From positions 43,744 to 107,743 of the forward strand of contig JAODUP010001490.1 in NCBI GenBank assembly GCA_025642065.1: 64,000 bases of DNA, written 5' to 3'. Positions 47,501 to 61,190 of the stretch are shown piece by piece. The translations under genes and the position numbers were made by a program. Numbering within the stretch: the first letter of the stretch is position 1; each line of letters starts with the position of its first letter. The notes under the pieces were generated by a model that was not told where the DNA came from, made no database searches, and saw only the letters and a list, made by a program, of their open reading frames with translations. Source of the DNA: Paralvinella palmiformis (lineage: Eukaryota > Annelida > Polychaeta > Terebellida > Alvinellidae).

Positions 47501-48030
47501 GCTTTTATACCCAATGACTCCCAAATTGTCAAATTTGTTAGGTAATAAGAATATTACCAATGTTAGGGTTAATAGTGATTCGTATTTTGTTCTTATTGAC
47601 TGCGGATCCGACGTCTCTACGATTACTAGGAGTTACATACCAGATGGCAATATGCAAAGCCTAGATATTCCTCTTACAGTACGTGCAGCTGGTGATCTTG
47701 TTGTTGGTTATCTACGTGTTGCAGAAATTGATGTAGATCTTGATCCTGACGTTGGTGATGCTAATGATACATTAACGTTATTAGCGTTAGTTCTTCCTGA
47801 TAGTAGTATTGATGCAAATGTTCCACTTATATCTGGCACTCGTGTTATTCGTCATTATTACGAGAGCTGTAAGCAAAAAGATCCTAGTGTAAGTGCTATT
47901 TCATTCCCGGAAGTATGGCAAGTAGCATCCATGGCAATGAAAACGGTTGATTCTCATGATGGTGTTGTTGGTGTGGTGAAGTGTATTAGATCAGAAAAGA
48001 TACCTCTCCTGGTTCTAAGAAATTGATTTG
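47501..48030 (+). pseudogene. Element B protease region
   Basis: A 170-codon frame (47514-48026) contains FVLIDCGSDVSTITRSYIPD about 22 codons in. This is the position of the retropepsin active site; the usual D-(T/S)-G reads D-C-G here. LISGTRVIRHYYESCKQ later in the frame matches the conserved G-T/S-x-x-I flap-to-end segment. It would cut the Gag-Pol precursor. The frame ends before the RT; whether D-C-G could be catalytic is unclear. Confidence 0.65.
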
Positions 48031-48315
48031 TGAATAGTGTAGATTTAGTCCTGGGTTACCATTTAACACTCGGTTAGAAATGACTGGAGTTGTTCCTGAA
48101 CATGCTCTCCCAAGTGGATTATTAGATTGTACTGCTTTGGTGAGCATAGACACTCGTGAAGTTTCAACTTTTAGAATAAGTAATGAAATATACAACCACT
48201 CCAGTAGGTAATTGATGATATAAATTAACACCCCTTTGTGTAACTTGCACGATGTTGAGTTGGTAAATAATGTGGATTCCAGCAGTCATTGTGTCGTTAG
48301 TTATTCTCATGATGA

Positions 48316-48975
48316 ATGGATGAAGTTTTTTTTACATTCCTGATAACGAAGATGGTTTTAAGCTTCGTAATTTGTTATCCAAGTGGAAATGTGTTTTCAT
48401 TGAAAGATATGGATACCAGATACATTGATATGTTTGCACATAAAATTAATTTGAATGATAAAAATCCCATCAAGTTACCTCATCAACGTATACCACCAAA
48501 TGTTCATTCTGAAGTCAGAGAACATAGACAAATTATGTTAAATAATAAAACTATTAGACATGCCTTTGAACTTCCACGTATAGAAGAAACCATGGATGCT
48601 TTATGTGGTTCCAGGTATTCTTCTTGTCTAGACATACGTTCTAAATACTGGCAGATCAGTGTCAAAGAAGAGTATAAAGAACGTACTGCTTTCACTCTCT
48701 ATCCTTTAGGGTTTTACGAATTCAACTCCGTGCCCTTTGATTTGACCAACAGCCCTGCAACAGTTCAGAAACTGAAGCATAGTTCTTTGGGAGACTTACA
48801 CACTGATTGTTCAGTGTTTCTAGATGACATAATCATATTTTCCTCAACTGTAGAAAGTCACATGCAAATACTTGAAAAGGTTTTGTACGTCTAAAACAAT
48901 ACAATTTAAACCTTAAGCTAACCAAGTCTCTTTTTCTTCAAGATCTAGTTAAATATCTCGGTTATATTTTATCTT
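48316..48975 (+). pseudogene. Element B reverse transcriptase
   Basis: A 192-codon frame carries HQRIPPNVHSEVREHRQIML (entrance), ELPRIEETMDALCGSRYSS, CLDIRSKYWQISVKEEYKE (palm, first catalytic aspartate), TAFTLYPLGFYEFNSVPFDL and VFLDDIIIFSS (the F/YLDD catalytic motif, 48816-48850). The segment that normally lies between the entrance and the LPRIEE block, about 35 residues including the fingers motif, is missing without a frame change. A frameshift at 48894 separates the thumb (KLTKSLFLQDLVKYLGYI). The protein would copy element RNA. Confidence 0.85.
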
Positions 48976-48984
48976 CTGAGGGTG

Positions 48985-49470
48985 CCGAAGAACATAAAGA
49001 CTGTTGAACAATTTGGGGGATTTCTAGGTTTTTATCAGCATGTTATCAAAACTTTTGCTAAAGTAGCTCGCCCTTTGACAATGTTATTAAATATTATCGA
49101 CAACCCCAAACAAAACCCCTAAAACCGCTTTTCGGTTGAAAAAGCACAGAAAGGTACATTTGATTCGTTCAGGTTGGCTATGATTAAAAGTCCCATTTTA
49201 TCATATGCTGATTATTTTTTGCCATTTGAAATGCACGTGGATCCCAGTTCAGTTGTACTTGGTGCTGTAATTTGACAGAAACGTGATGAAAAGTTCCTTG
49301 TGATAGTCTATGCAAATCGTTGTCTTAAACAATCAGAAGCCAATTAATTAGCATACAAACGAGAATTGGTTGCACTCAAATGGGCTATCGCAGATAAGTT
49401 CCAAGTCAATTTCTATGTTGCACATTTCAAAGTATGGAGCGATAGTAATCCGTAAACCTACATTGTTCAC
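48985..49470 (+). pseudogene. Element B RT connection and RNase H
   Basis: FGGFLGFYQHVIKTFAKVAR (49010-49070) is the start of the connection; PILSYADYFLPFEMHVDPSS (49193-49250) carries the first RNase H aspartate; YKRELVALKWAIADKFQVNF (49345-49405) carries the glutamate region; VWSDSNP follows with another aspartate. In-frame stops at 49274 and near 49348 break the domain. RNase H would remove RNA from RNA-DNA hybrids. Confidence 0.75.
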
Positions 49471-49839
49471 ATATAGCAGATCATCGCTGGTTAACGAAAC
49501 AAGTCCAGAAGTTACAGAAGCCATATTTTATACAATTGATTAGGAATATGGTTTATGATCTTATATGTCTATGTCAACAGATATGGTAAAACAGTTTGAA
49601 TCCTCTCAAAATTGGTTGCTGAACTTGACATAGCAAACACACAACTAGACAATCCAGATATTGCTAGGATCATTGAATGGAAACGACATGGTTATATTCC
49701 TTCCAAGACAAAAGTATGTCACATATTATTTTTCGCTTAGCTAGAGATCTTGATAAGTTGTCTTTAGTAAAGGATGTGTTAATTAAGTCGGTACATAATG
49801 ATGAACAAGTAATTCGTAAAAGTGTCGTTCCACAATGGT

Positions 49840-50640
49840 GTAAACAATGTGTTACGTGAATTACAGGATAATATCGGTCATTCTGCCGGAGACAAAAGAT
49901 TTTCTCTAATTGAAAAGTAGATTTTATTGGCCTGGATACCTAAGAGATGTGGAGAATCATGTCAAGCATTGATGTATGTGTCTTTGCAGGAAACGTCATA
50001 CTACAAAATATTCCATTGTACCAATTGTTAGTTATAAACCCCTTTAACTTGTAAGTGCAGACTATTTATTTGTTGAACCACCCCAGGGGTATGAATATAT
50101 GTTGATCATTACTGATCACTTAACATTATCTGTTAAGTGGTTCCAACTAAAATGAATCTGCCAAGGCTACCGCTAAGGCTTTGATGGACATGTTCATCAA
50201 TATTTATGGCTATCCCCAGCCGATTCATTCCGACCAAGGTATATATTTTGAATGTACTCTGATCAAACAATGGTGTGACTTATCTAGCATAGGAAAATTC
50301 AGTATCACTCCATACCATCCTGCCGAAAATAGAGGTTCTGAACGGTTTAATTCGATTCTTCTTGGTTTGCTCCGAACAATTGCTGTGGACAAGAAATCCA
50401 AGTGGAAGGAATACCTCAATACGCTTCTCTTTGTATACAATTGTATCCCTATTCCACCTACAGGTTACACCCTATATCAGATAATATTTCGTCGAGTTCC
50501 TAGATTGCCTGTTGATTTCAAGTTTGTTATCCACAAATTGGACAAGAGCATAGACTCATATAAAGACTTTTTATTTCTGATCTTAAACAAAAGATAGAAT
50601 ACACTCATTCCTTGGTTCAAGAACACATGAAAAATAAGGC
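49840..50640 (+). pseudogene. Element B integrase
   Basis: Zinc-domain remains (DNIGHSAGDKRFSLIEK, then FYWPGYLRDVENHVKH and cysteines in CMCLCRKR) lie at 49867-50000. The DDE core follows: VSADYLFVEPPQGYEYMLII (first aspartate, about 50055-50110), then the 138-codon frame at 50181-50597 with MFINIYGYPQPIHSDQG (second aspartate) and YHPAENRGSERFNSILLGLL (glutamate), and a LNTLLFVYNCIPIPPTGYT block. It would insert the cDNA. Frame changes and a stop near 49970 inactivate it. The C-terminal stretch to 51275 has no chromodomain that I can see. Confidence 0.8.
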
Positions 50641-51275
50641 TGAAAACCTCAGTAATTTGACTGGTCCGACTGTGCTATAATTTGGGTGATCGATTCTTGA
50701 TTACAAATACAGGTCTTGTTGGCAGGCATAAACTTGCTAATCGTTGGAAAGAAACCGCGTGCAACCACAAAGTGGTGGAAATAAAAAGGTCTTGCACAGA
50801 AATGTGCTGTTTCCAATAGGTTCTGCTACCCCTAGTACCGAACTCAAATCAAGCACCAAGTACTGTAGTTAAGTCAACTCCAAAAATCCAACCCAAGGCC
50901 ATTGTACAGGTTGGTAGTGAAGCAAATTTTGATTCCGATTTTGAAAGTGATTATTAGGTATTCAAACAACCCAATTACTTGGTATTGATGAAGATGCATC
51001 ATCAGCTGATAGTACAACCGACAAACTCCGAGTGGTAGTCCTAGACATACATCTTCACAGGCGTCACTGCCTGTATTAGATAGTAATTTTAAGTCACTGC
51101 CATTACATTTAGTTAATCTGGTAGTTGCTGCTCCTTCATCCCAAAGTCCAGTTATTCGTCCAAGGGTCAATTACAGAGAGTTGTTGGTTCTGTTCCGAAT
51201 CAAAAAATGAGACCCTCAAATAGACAGAGAAAACCGTCAATCGTTACGAGTCAAGTATATTCACCTTGAAGTCAG

Positions 51276-51534
51276 TGTGCGTTCATGGCAAACGCATCCA
51301 TTTCATTGATCATTTGGCGTACGGGGAAAAAGATACGTTTCCTTGGGATTGCGTTTCGTGTAACAACTTGCTTGGTTGGATCATGAAGCCCATTTTTGTG
51401 CTGAAACCGCCACTTTGATCCCGAATTTCCTCGTGTAACACGTGGGTTTTTATAGGCTATTTTTGTAATACAATAAACGGTGTACATCGGTGTGCGTCTT
51501 ATGTTGTATGTGTGAGCGTATAAACACTTCAACA
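51276..51534 (+). repeat. Element B 3' LTR
   Basis: Partner of the 5' LTR, TGTG...CAACA, with AATAAA at 51472-51477. The sequence beyond is a CA/TA/GA microsatellite. Confidence 0.85.
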
Positions 51535-51535
51535 T

Positions 51536-51615
<80 letters not shown>

Positions 51616-51635
51616 GCAGAGAGAGAGACGGGGTG

Positions 51636-51668
<33 letters not shown>
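51535..51668. repeat. (CA)n-(TA)n-(GA)n compound microsatellite
   Basis: Starts at the LTR edge; the GA part has a GGCAG and a GGGGTGGG interruption. Confidence 0.95.
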
Positions 51669-51669
<1 letters not shown>

Positions 51670-51671
<2 letters not shown>

Positions 51672-54080
51672 TCTAAGGGAGTGCTATATGGACAGAACAA
51701 AACATGATTCCGATATGTTACTTTAATAGCCATTACTTAAGAAACAGTCTATTCACTTAGAGTTAGTTGTCGTCCAATGTTTTAGCTTTGATAATGAGAT
51801 CATTATAATCCATATGAAAAGGAAACATTTAAAATGAAGGCTTGTTCTTGATCATTTGTGACATAATTTAGAGGGGTGTAGCATTACCGAATAGCAAATC
51901 TAGAAACATCCTAGTATAATCTGTTGTACAAATAACAAATCAATCAAAGTTTACTACAATAATCTTACATAATTAAGTTAAAATGCAGTATATTTTATCA
52001 TATCGATTTACTTTATCAGACAATGTAGAAACTTTTGCCAGATGTGACTTGACCTAAAACAGGTCGTCTTCCAAAATTACCTGGTGGTAATGGTTTATTA
52101 AATTTATTCTTTTATTAATATTCCCTTTATTCTGATCCGGAACTCGATCCTCGATCGATAATCAGGATAATCAGTGTTTTTCGTAGCTCTAATATATCGT
52201 TAGAAATGCATTATTACCATATCTTATTTAAAACAAAATACAGCCCTCTGAAAAGAGTATAAACTATAATTTGCTAATCTCAGTTCTCGTCATGCCTCAT
52301 CCCAGTTTTATTTGTCTTGTAATTTAAGAGCGAAGCTCCTAATGTATTTCTTTTTTCTCTGAAAAGCATTGGCGGCATCTTAGGTTGGGAAATCGTACAG
52401 TTGAGTTGTACGTTTTCATATAACGTACACGAATCCCACTTTTGAATATTTCCATATATGTATTTCTTGATAGCGGCTACTCAGTTGATTCCATATTTTA
52501 GGAAAGATATATAGGGCATTAAAGATTTAATTTTTGTTCTGTGATGCGAAGAAATTGCAAGAGTATATTGTCTGGTCTGTGGCTTATCCGATGGCGTCGA
52601 TAATAATTTGTTGAACTTTTGAAGAGATGTTCAATATTAGAGTTATATGCACAATTATTTATAATTCGCACGAGCCATAATTTACTTTGGTATGGATGAT
52701 TGTCAAGTATACAGTAAGAAAATCTAGTGAAACCGTTTTGATTTAAATTTATAGATACCGCATGGTAACATACCTAATTTGATATCATTAGGAGTAGTAG
52801 TAATACAAATAAGAGTATTAGCAGTTCTAGCAGAGCAGTAGAAGTGGCAAAACCATTAAGATCAGTTAAAACCGGAAACTATAACAGAATTATGTTAAAT
52901 GTAACTCAAACAAATTAATTACTTCATTTTTAAATGAGATCATCTAAATCCAAAATGGCCGCAAATAAATAAACCTGTTATTTTTACTATAGAACTACAA
53001 GTACTAACATAATCTAATTAAACTTGGCAAAATTATCGAGTAGCTGCATTATTTTAATTGAACTGCATTAATTCGTTAAATGGAGATGCTGTCCGGCTCC
53101 GGGTGTAAGTGTTATAAAAGTGTTTCAAAGTGTTCGAAACTGGTAAATCGACCATTGAACACATGAAATAAGAATACCATATGTGCCGTATATACAATAT
53201 TCGTGTCTACCAGACACATCCGAGTCATCACCCTCGTTATTCTTGTGCTGACCTTACTTTTGTCTTCGTTTTTCCCTAACTTCCTGCCTTTCCCCTTCGA
53301 CTGTAGGAACACACCCATTGTTCATCTTTGCATCATTACCATGCAATGTTAACCTGGCTCAATGGCTAGTCTTCGATAAATAACAACACCGACATATACA
53401 CCATCAAATAATACAGTGACAAAGTTCACGCCAGTTTCTAGCATCCGCCCCCGTCCCCTATTAAATATTTCCTACTGGGAATAAGTCGAAAATAATGTAA
53501 AACTTATTGTTCTTTGTGCTTCAGTTTCTCCGTGAAGACTTAGACAGGAATTGATCCCTACTAATGAACTCAAACATTGGTGTAATATCCTTAAGTATAA
53601 TCTCTGGTAACAAGTTATTTTTGGTCTGTTTGTCATCTCTCATCACACCAGGTCACCAGGTCACCATAAGTGTTACATAAATTTCCACAATGATGCCAAA
53701 TAGCCAACTGACTTTCTTACTCGCGGCTAAATCCCCAGGTTATTCCTGATTGCAACTCTGTACTCTCCTTAAATACTGCAAGATGATTTACTCCACACCT
53801 GAAATTCTTTGATACGTCTTACTATTATGATGTTAAGTGTTAGTCTTGTTCTTGTTTATATTACTCATTTCAGTGAGATGAATACTCATCCATCTACTCC
53901 AATTTACGATCTGTCACTTCTGTTTTCCTAGAATCCTCATTGATGTCTTCACTCCACCTTCTCTAACCCATTTCTGAGATAGGGAAGGCATACTCGTTTA
54001 TTCACAATTTTGTGCACTACACAAAATGACGTCGAATCAAATCAAACATTCATTGACTTCAGCCATTTTATTCACCGGCA
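51670..54080. other. No feature recognised
   Basis: Moderately AT-rich. Part of 53.5-54.1 kb could be unrecognisable Helitron sequence upstream of the helicase fragment, but I cannot show it. The minus-strand frame at 53112-53318 has no known motif. Confidence 0.4.
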
Positions 54081-54431
54081 ATGTTTTTCGATATTTTAAT
54101 ATCACTGTTTATCCACACTGATTACATATCGATGAGAGTTCAGAAGCTATTACATAATTTATTACAACAACAGGGAACTTGTGCACCAAATAACAAAATT
54201 GTTAAACCTAAGCACATTATAGCGACAAGTTCAAATCAACAGGCAACTGTTCAAAATATTATTCGATCTGCTCTCATCACGAAAAGCCTCCTGACCCAAT
54301 TACATGTGCACTCCCACCAGCTATGCTACAGTAAAGACTATGGTCAGAAATCACGTGACTAGCTTTCAGATATGTATTGCCATGGAATAGCTTCTATCAT
54401 ATTAGTCACCATATATGTCAGATAATGAGTA

Positions 54432-54830
54432 GTGTTTCAACTTGTGGTCACAATTAGTTATCAGATTCAAGTGGATATCTATCCCAAAGAGATTCTGATT
54501 TCACTGGAACCTAGAGGAGTTCCGCCACATCGGCTCAGTCTAAAAGCAGGAACACTGATCAAGCGCCTTCATAACATGGATGCACAACACCTGTGCACGA
54601 TAGGTTACTATGAACCGTATGCCATATGTTATCATGGCTACACTACATTCAGAAAGGAATGTGGCAACGGAGTAAATGTATCCATTCCAATAATATTATC
54701 AATCCTCCTGATATGCCATTTGAATAAAATCAATCCAATTAACCTTACATGTAAGGTTTGTCATGACCATCAACAGATCCCAACGTCAGTCCTTTACTCC
54801 AGTTGGAAGACCTGATTCTCTCGTGTGCAA
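54432..54830 (+). pseudogene. Helitron Pif1-like helicase fragment
   Basis: The 127-codon frame contains PKEILISLEPRGVPPHRLSL with KAGTLIKRLHNMDAQHLC. This matches the C-terminal helicase region of Helitron proteins (a SLEP-G-PPH-L-LK-G-P-x-x-LLRNLD-x-x-LCNG-like block). After a frame change near 54700, SILLICHL in one frame and PDMPFE in another correspond to the next conserved strand region, followed by two stops. The piece is more complete on its left side than the copy at 10130-10430, and the two do not seem to be copies of one another. A frame at 54081-54362 just upstream may belong to the same gene but shows no firm motif. Confidence 0.6.
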
Positions 54831-54834
54831 CTAT

Positions 54835-56295
<1,461 letters not shown>

Positions 56296-56481
56296 ATGAC
56301 TTTGCTATTAAGAGCTACTTCCTTTCGAAAGGATTTCCCTTTTATAAATCAGTTATCGTCACCAATCTTGGAATAGAAGAAGTAAAACTGGTCAAGAAGC
56401 ACTAACACATAACTCCCAACTCAAAACCTAACTCTGGTTCTATCTTTTGATTCTACATCAAATAGCTCTTTAGATAGAAAT

Positions 56482-57798
56482 TCATTTTATATACATCAAA
56501 AGACACAAGAGAGGAACTGATGTAGGTGTAACGGATCTCATGTAAACAATTTCGCGTTGTATACATAAAACATCTTTAGAAGTAAATCATAATCATACAT
56601 TGGGTCAGAAGGTGAAGTAGGCTTATATGAAAGCTATCTTGTCTAATGCAAATTTAATAATGAACCTGTCCATGGGTCAATAAAAGTTACTGTCGAATTT
56701 CAATGTAATAGTTTTTTGTTGGTTAATCATGCATTTCTTTAACTGAAGTTTTGGAAACATCGATATAGCAAATGTGTATTACTTCAGTGTGTAAATTATA
56801 CATATTAGCTGAAAATACAACCGAACGTAATGCATACACTCAATAAGCAAACAGTCAGGAAAACAATATAAACAGCTTAAGGGAATTCATCGCTCATAAG
56901 AAATTACATGAACGTCGAAGTCTCTTCTAAATATCAGTTGACCATAAAAGCCACTTATTCCATGGATTGCATTTATCCCTCAACTGACATAGATCATCTT
57001 TACTATTCTCTCGACGAGCATTTAGAACGACGACAAGCTGCCTTTATGTTACCTTCATCTTGTGTCTCAAAAGTGATCTATTTATATTTTATTCGTTCGT
57101 TTATTATACCATTGTGTACATCATCCATTTATGTGTTAATATTACAACCTGTAAGTAGACAAGGAGACGTTACTCGCTTCCAAATAATATGACTTACATT
57201 ATAACTACTACATATCTTAGGAAGAGCTTTTATTATCAGTTGGATAAGGCTGTAAAAATTAGACAAGAAAATAAACCTCGCCTATATATATTTATGACAA
57301 TACTGCCTTGTGCTAGATATCTCGTTTTAGAATGTCTATGTCTAAAATTCAGAATCAACTCTCGATAGTAGTATTCTTCTTTCTCCCTGGTTAAATGAGA
57401 GTGCTTAAAATGCCAGTTGACAAAATAAAACACATTTTTGTCACATTTTTCAGTGTTTTTGTTGACATGAACAAATGTTTTGAATTTCGATAAATGTACA
57501 ATAACTTATCCTTCAGGCAGAAATATTTAAACTGTACTGTGACATATTTATCTTTCTTTTTAAGAAAATAATTGCTGCGACTCTACTAGATATCTAACCA
57601 TCATATACTAGCTTAAAACAAATTAAATAATTTCATTATTTCAAGAAACTCATCTTTATTAGCAGGTAGTAGTAAAACTACTAATAGTAACAGTAGTAGT
57701 AGTCATAGTAGTAGTAGTAGTTAAGTAGTAGTAGTAGTAGTAGTAGATGTTGTTGTTTTAATTGTTGTTGTTGTGGCCGCCGTTGTCATAGGAGTAAT
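56482..57798 (+). repeat. 1.3-kb direct repeat, copy 1
   Basis: It matches 61191-62489 almost base for base, with scattered substitutions, a 1-bp difference near 56908 and a length difference in the AGT tract. It is non-coding as far as I can tell. The plus-strand frame at 56908-57192 and minus-strand frame at 57236-57433 are preserved in both copies, but the duplication is too recent for that to mean selection. No LTR-like ends or target duplication seen. Confidence 0.9.
57665..57746. repeat. (AGT)n microsatellite in direct repeat 1
   Basis: AGT run with a TTAAGT break; the corresponding run in copy 2 (62372-62440) is shorter. Confidence 0.9.
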
Positions 57799-58225
57799 TA
57801 TTTAACTTTCCAGTCATACATACATGAGGATATTGTTAATATATAAGAACGGACTAATCTACTTGTGAGTGATACCTTAATAAATCTACATTCCTTTGAC
57901 ATATAATCACCTACATAACTAATACATAAATAAGTTATTGGAACTATAGAATCACATAATTGTATTTGACGAGTATTAAATATTTTTAGATTTCTAACTG
58001 ATATTAGTCGAGTCTTCTAAACATTTCTTTTCCTTAGATTGAAACAAATGCGCTAACATTTCTTAGCCTGGTAAAAAATGAAATGAATATGTATACAATG
58101 ATTATAAATTATCTACATATTGGTCACCACTCTAAGGTGTTTAGAAATAATATAATTAACACAGCACAAATGACAAAACATAAATAGGCACATTTTACTG
58201 ACACGTAGCTTATTCAAAGCAGTGT

Positions 58226-58305
58226 TTGTGTGTGAGTGCATATTCAGTGTGTGTGTGTGTGTGCGTGTGCGTGTGTGTGTGTGTGTGCGTGTATGTGTAT
58301 GTGCT
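58226..58305. repeat. (GT)n microsatellite
   Basis: Imperfect GT run with GTGC variants. No SINE-B end follows. Confidence 0.9.
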
Positions 58306-58559
58306 TAAACAAACAGAAATTACCAATAATAACAATTACACTTTATTATAAGTGTTTTTCTTTTGTTAGAAAATCAACATCTCTCAACATTCGTTGATAC
58401 CTCTACCTCCATTAATATAGATATAGATATAAAATGTTCTACGCCTCCAGATATTGATACGTATATAGAACATTTCGACACTACAGATGCTGACCTCGGA
58501 TTTATTCTGGTTTCGAATAACTAAACAAATCCTACATGCATCAACCTTATCGATAGACG

Positions 58560-58612
58560 TCCGATTGGTCGGGCGTCGAAGTTGTTTGTTAACCCCTGTA
58601 TAAAAATTAAGC
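58560..58612 (+). promoter_or_regulatory. Possible Pol II core promoter
   Basis: An inverted CCAAT (GATTGGTCGGGCG) lies about 35 bases before TGTATAAAAATTA. It is a locally GC-richer island in AT-rich DNA. No gene follows that I can recognise; chance occurrence is possible. Confidence 0.25.
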
Positions 58613-58619
58613 CTTTTTA

Positions 58620-60030
58620 GGGCCTCGGCGTGTTAGCCAACATTACAGTTTATTGAACACGTGAGACAATGTACCGTATGGAAAGAGTGAAGTGAATTAA
58701 CTATCAAGAAAGTACCAATACTGCGCAATAGGTTATTACTGGACTAAAACGAAATATCGTTTCAAACCTGAGTAAATACTATGATTTACTCGAACCTATC
58801 AGCTAATTCTCGTGTGTTTCCGTTCATCATGAAGTGAACGTTCATTCACGCCTAATTTAATGTCCCTAAGTATATGCAGTAAGGTGCGGTGGGATCTAAA
58901 TTAAAGCGCCTATCCACTTGATCTATTTGTCTCATAGTCGAGAACAGCGGATTTCAGGCAGATCTCCGATACTTCATATGATACGTCGGGATTATAATAG
59001 CTATGCATTCAAAAACATTCCTATATCAGTATAACCTAATTACTCATAATATATGTAAAATCTCTGTCTGCAGCTTAATAGCAATGGAGAACCTACAGTT
59101 TTCATTAAGTGTCTATGATTGTAGAAAGAAAGTGACAAGCTATGAAATGGATAGCAAACTTAATAAATTACCATGGTTTCTTAATTGAACTAGAGCAATC
59201 ATAAAATAACAAGAATAAATGAAAATTCTATCTTTCACATATATTTAGCCGTATATTCTTTCAATGTACCAGTAAGCATATCTACCTTTATCAGCTTTAA
59301 CAATAAAAAATAATACCAGTGGTACTCATAATAGAGTTGTTTTATCAATTAGTCGAAATATATTATATTACGATAGAATATAGAATATTTGGAGCATTAA
59401 CTGTTCCATCGTATACGAATTGAATCATATTTAAACGAGCACATACAATAATTTCAGGTGCTGGAGTACACATTTTAATTACTGGATCTGGGCGAAGAGT
59501 AAGAGTTTATGCTGAACTCTTCTAATAGCATAATACTCAGGTGTAGAGCTAATATTTGTTTTTAGAAATTAGTTCTGAACATTTTAAGTCTTCAACACCA
59601 ATCTTCAAATTATATTAAATCAACTCTTTGAATCTCACAAATATTCCATATTGAGTAACTATTCCATATCCAGAGTAGCCTTCCAACATTCCCTTCACTC
59701 TCCAAGAAGCTGGTCTCTGAACATTACCCATCTCAAGATGGGACTATAATTTGTTGATAAGTGTGTTTTCATTCATTCTGTCACTTTTGGTACTCATGTA
59801 CCATCGGGTGTTATTTAACTTCGCAATTATATTTGTGTCTTATGTTGTTACAGAACAAACCAATTCCTCAGGAGATGGAGATCTTGTAACAATGTCTCCC
59901 GCTGATGAACTATTGATAATATTAAAATTATAATACAAACTTTAAACATTTAGTGATAACTAAATGAATAAATGATTAATGAATTTACAACACAATACTG
60001 TTTGAACTGAATAATTCTGAAAAGAAAACA
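58620..60030. other. No feature recognised
   Basis: Short open frames at 59003-59188 and 59751-59933 have no motif. Confidence 0.4.
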
Positions 60031-60036
60031 TTACAA

Positions 60037-60037
60037 A

Positions 60038-60129
<92 letters not shown>

Positions 60130-60131
60130 GC

Positions 60132-60199
<68 letters not shown>

Positions 60200-60200
60200 G
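60037..60200. repeat. (ATT)n microsatellite, very long
   Basis: About 50 ATT units with one GCT interruption; creates a poly-isoleucine frame that is not a gene. Confidence 0.98.
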
Positions 60201-60811
60201 CATCATCGTCATCATCATATTGTACACCAGCAGTAGTAATAATATTATCTGAATTAACAGATGTATTATCTGTCTGTTTGATAAGATACTAATTCAGACA
60301 TATTCAAAATCTACTTTGTTATGGGGAAGTAAATTATTGATTAAGAAATCACATTCACCATTTATAGAGTAATCTTTGGGTTTAGTAAAAGGACAATAGA
60401 GCATAGACCAAGATGTTGAAAAGCGTTATATTTCTCTAGCATATTTTGGACACATTCAAGTTAAGATAATATGTCAACTGTCTCGTTATCAGGATGGATA
60501 ATCCCGAATAATAACAAAAGTAAAATGTGGTTAATATTAAATTCTTTCAAGTAATATTTAAAGAACTTGAAAGGTTAGTGCATTAATTGGTATACCGTTA
60601 CTGTCTCTAGCAACTCATGCAATCACCCATACGACGAAACGTTTGTTTTGTTTTTTATCATTAGCAGATTAGTGATTTGTTGTAAATGTTTTCAATTGTG
60701 ACCATGTTCGTCTCGAATATCAATCATGCATGCAAACCTGATAACATCCAATCAAATAATTGAATAAATAGCTGTGTTACTTCCGGTTTATAAACCGTGG
60801 AGTACCCAAAG

Positions 60812-60855
60812 TTGATTGGTCAAAATACAAAACATATGATACTTTATAAAACCAA
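60812..60855 (+). promoter_or_regulatory. Possible Pol II core promoter
   Basis: TTGATTGGTCAAAAT (inverted CCAAT) lies about 25 bases before CTTTATAAAACC. Same arrangement as at 58560. Speculative. Confidence 0.2.
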
Positions 60856-61190
60856 TAATCTGAAACTTTCCCCTGATGTTACATATATATTTCTATGACT
60901 GCATTAATGTCAGGTAACTTACATGGGGATATTATTATCTATAGTAAACAATTCTTAAAATATTGTCTTGATTAAAGACATGTGAATAGTAACAGAGGAA
61001 TCCATGATATTAGCAACGATTCTAAGTGATAATCGCTGTGTTTTATGGGCTGTGTCAATGATGAAACCAAACAGTTAATCGAATATTGTATTTACACAAT
61101 CATGTCAAACCAATCTATAAAAAAACTTTCCCTACAGATACCTGGGAAAATATCAGACTGTCATGTGTTTGTTTTATTTACCTATGGAAA

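Larger units (their letters stand above)
45178..51534 (+). mobile_element. Element B: Ty3/gypsy-type retrotransposon with PNMA-like gag, inactive
   Basis: Two LTRs of about 260 bp (45178-45439, 51276-51534) enclose, in plus orientation, a 0.6-kb leader, a gag resembling PNMA/Arc capsid proteins, a retropepsin-like protease, reverse transcriptase, RNase H and integrase. Total length is about 6.36 kb. Every gene has stops or frameshifts, and the two LTRs differ at roughly one in ten positions by eye, so the copy is old. A second copy of the leader end and gag occurs at 62487-64000. No clear target duplication is visible because the 3' flank is a CA microsatellite. Confidence 0.88.

Noticed and set aside
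51272..51733. 153-codon minus-strand frame
   Set aside because: Antisense of the element B 3' LTR plus the adjoining microsatellite; no domain.
56908..57192. Conserved gene in the 1.3-kb direct repeat
   Set aside because: The frame is preserved only because the two copies are nearly identical; a 1-bp change already alters the start in the second copy, and no domain is seen.
59985..60227. 80-codon poly-isoleucine frame
   Set aside because: It is the translation of an (ATT)n repeat.
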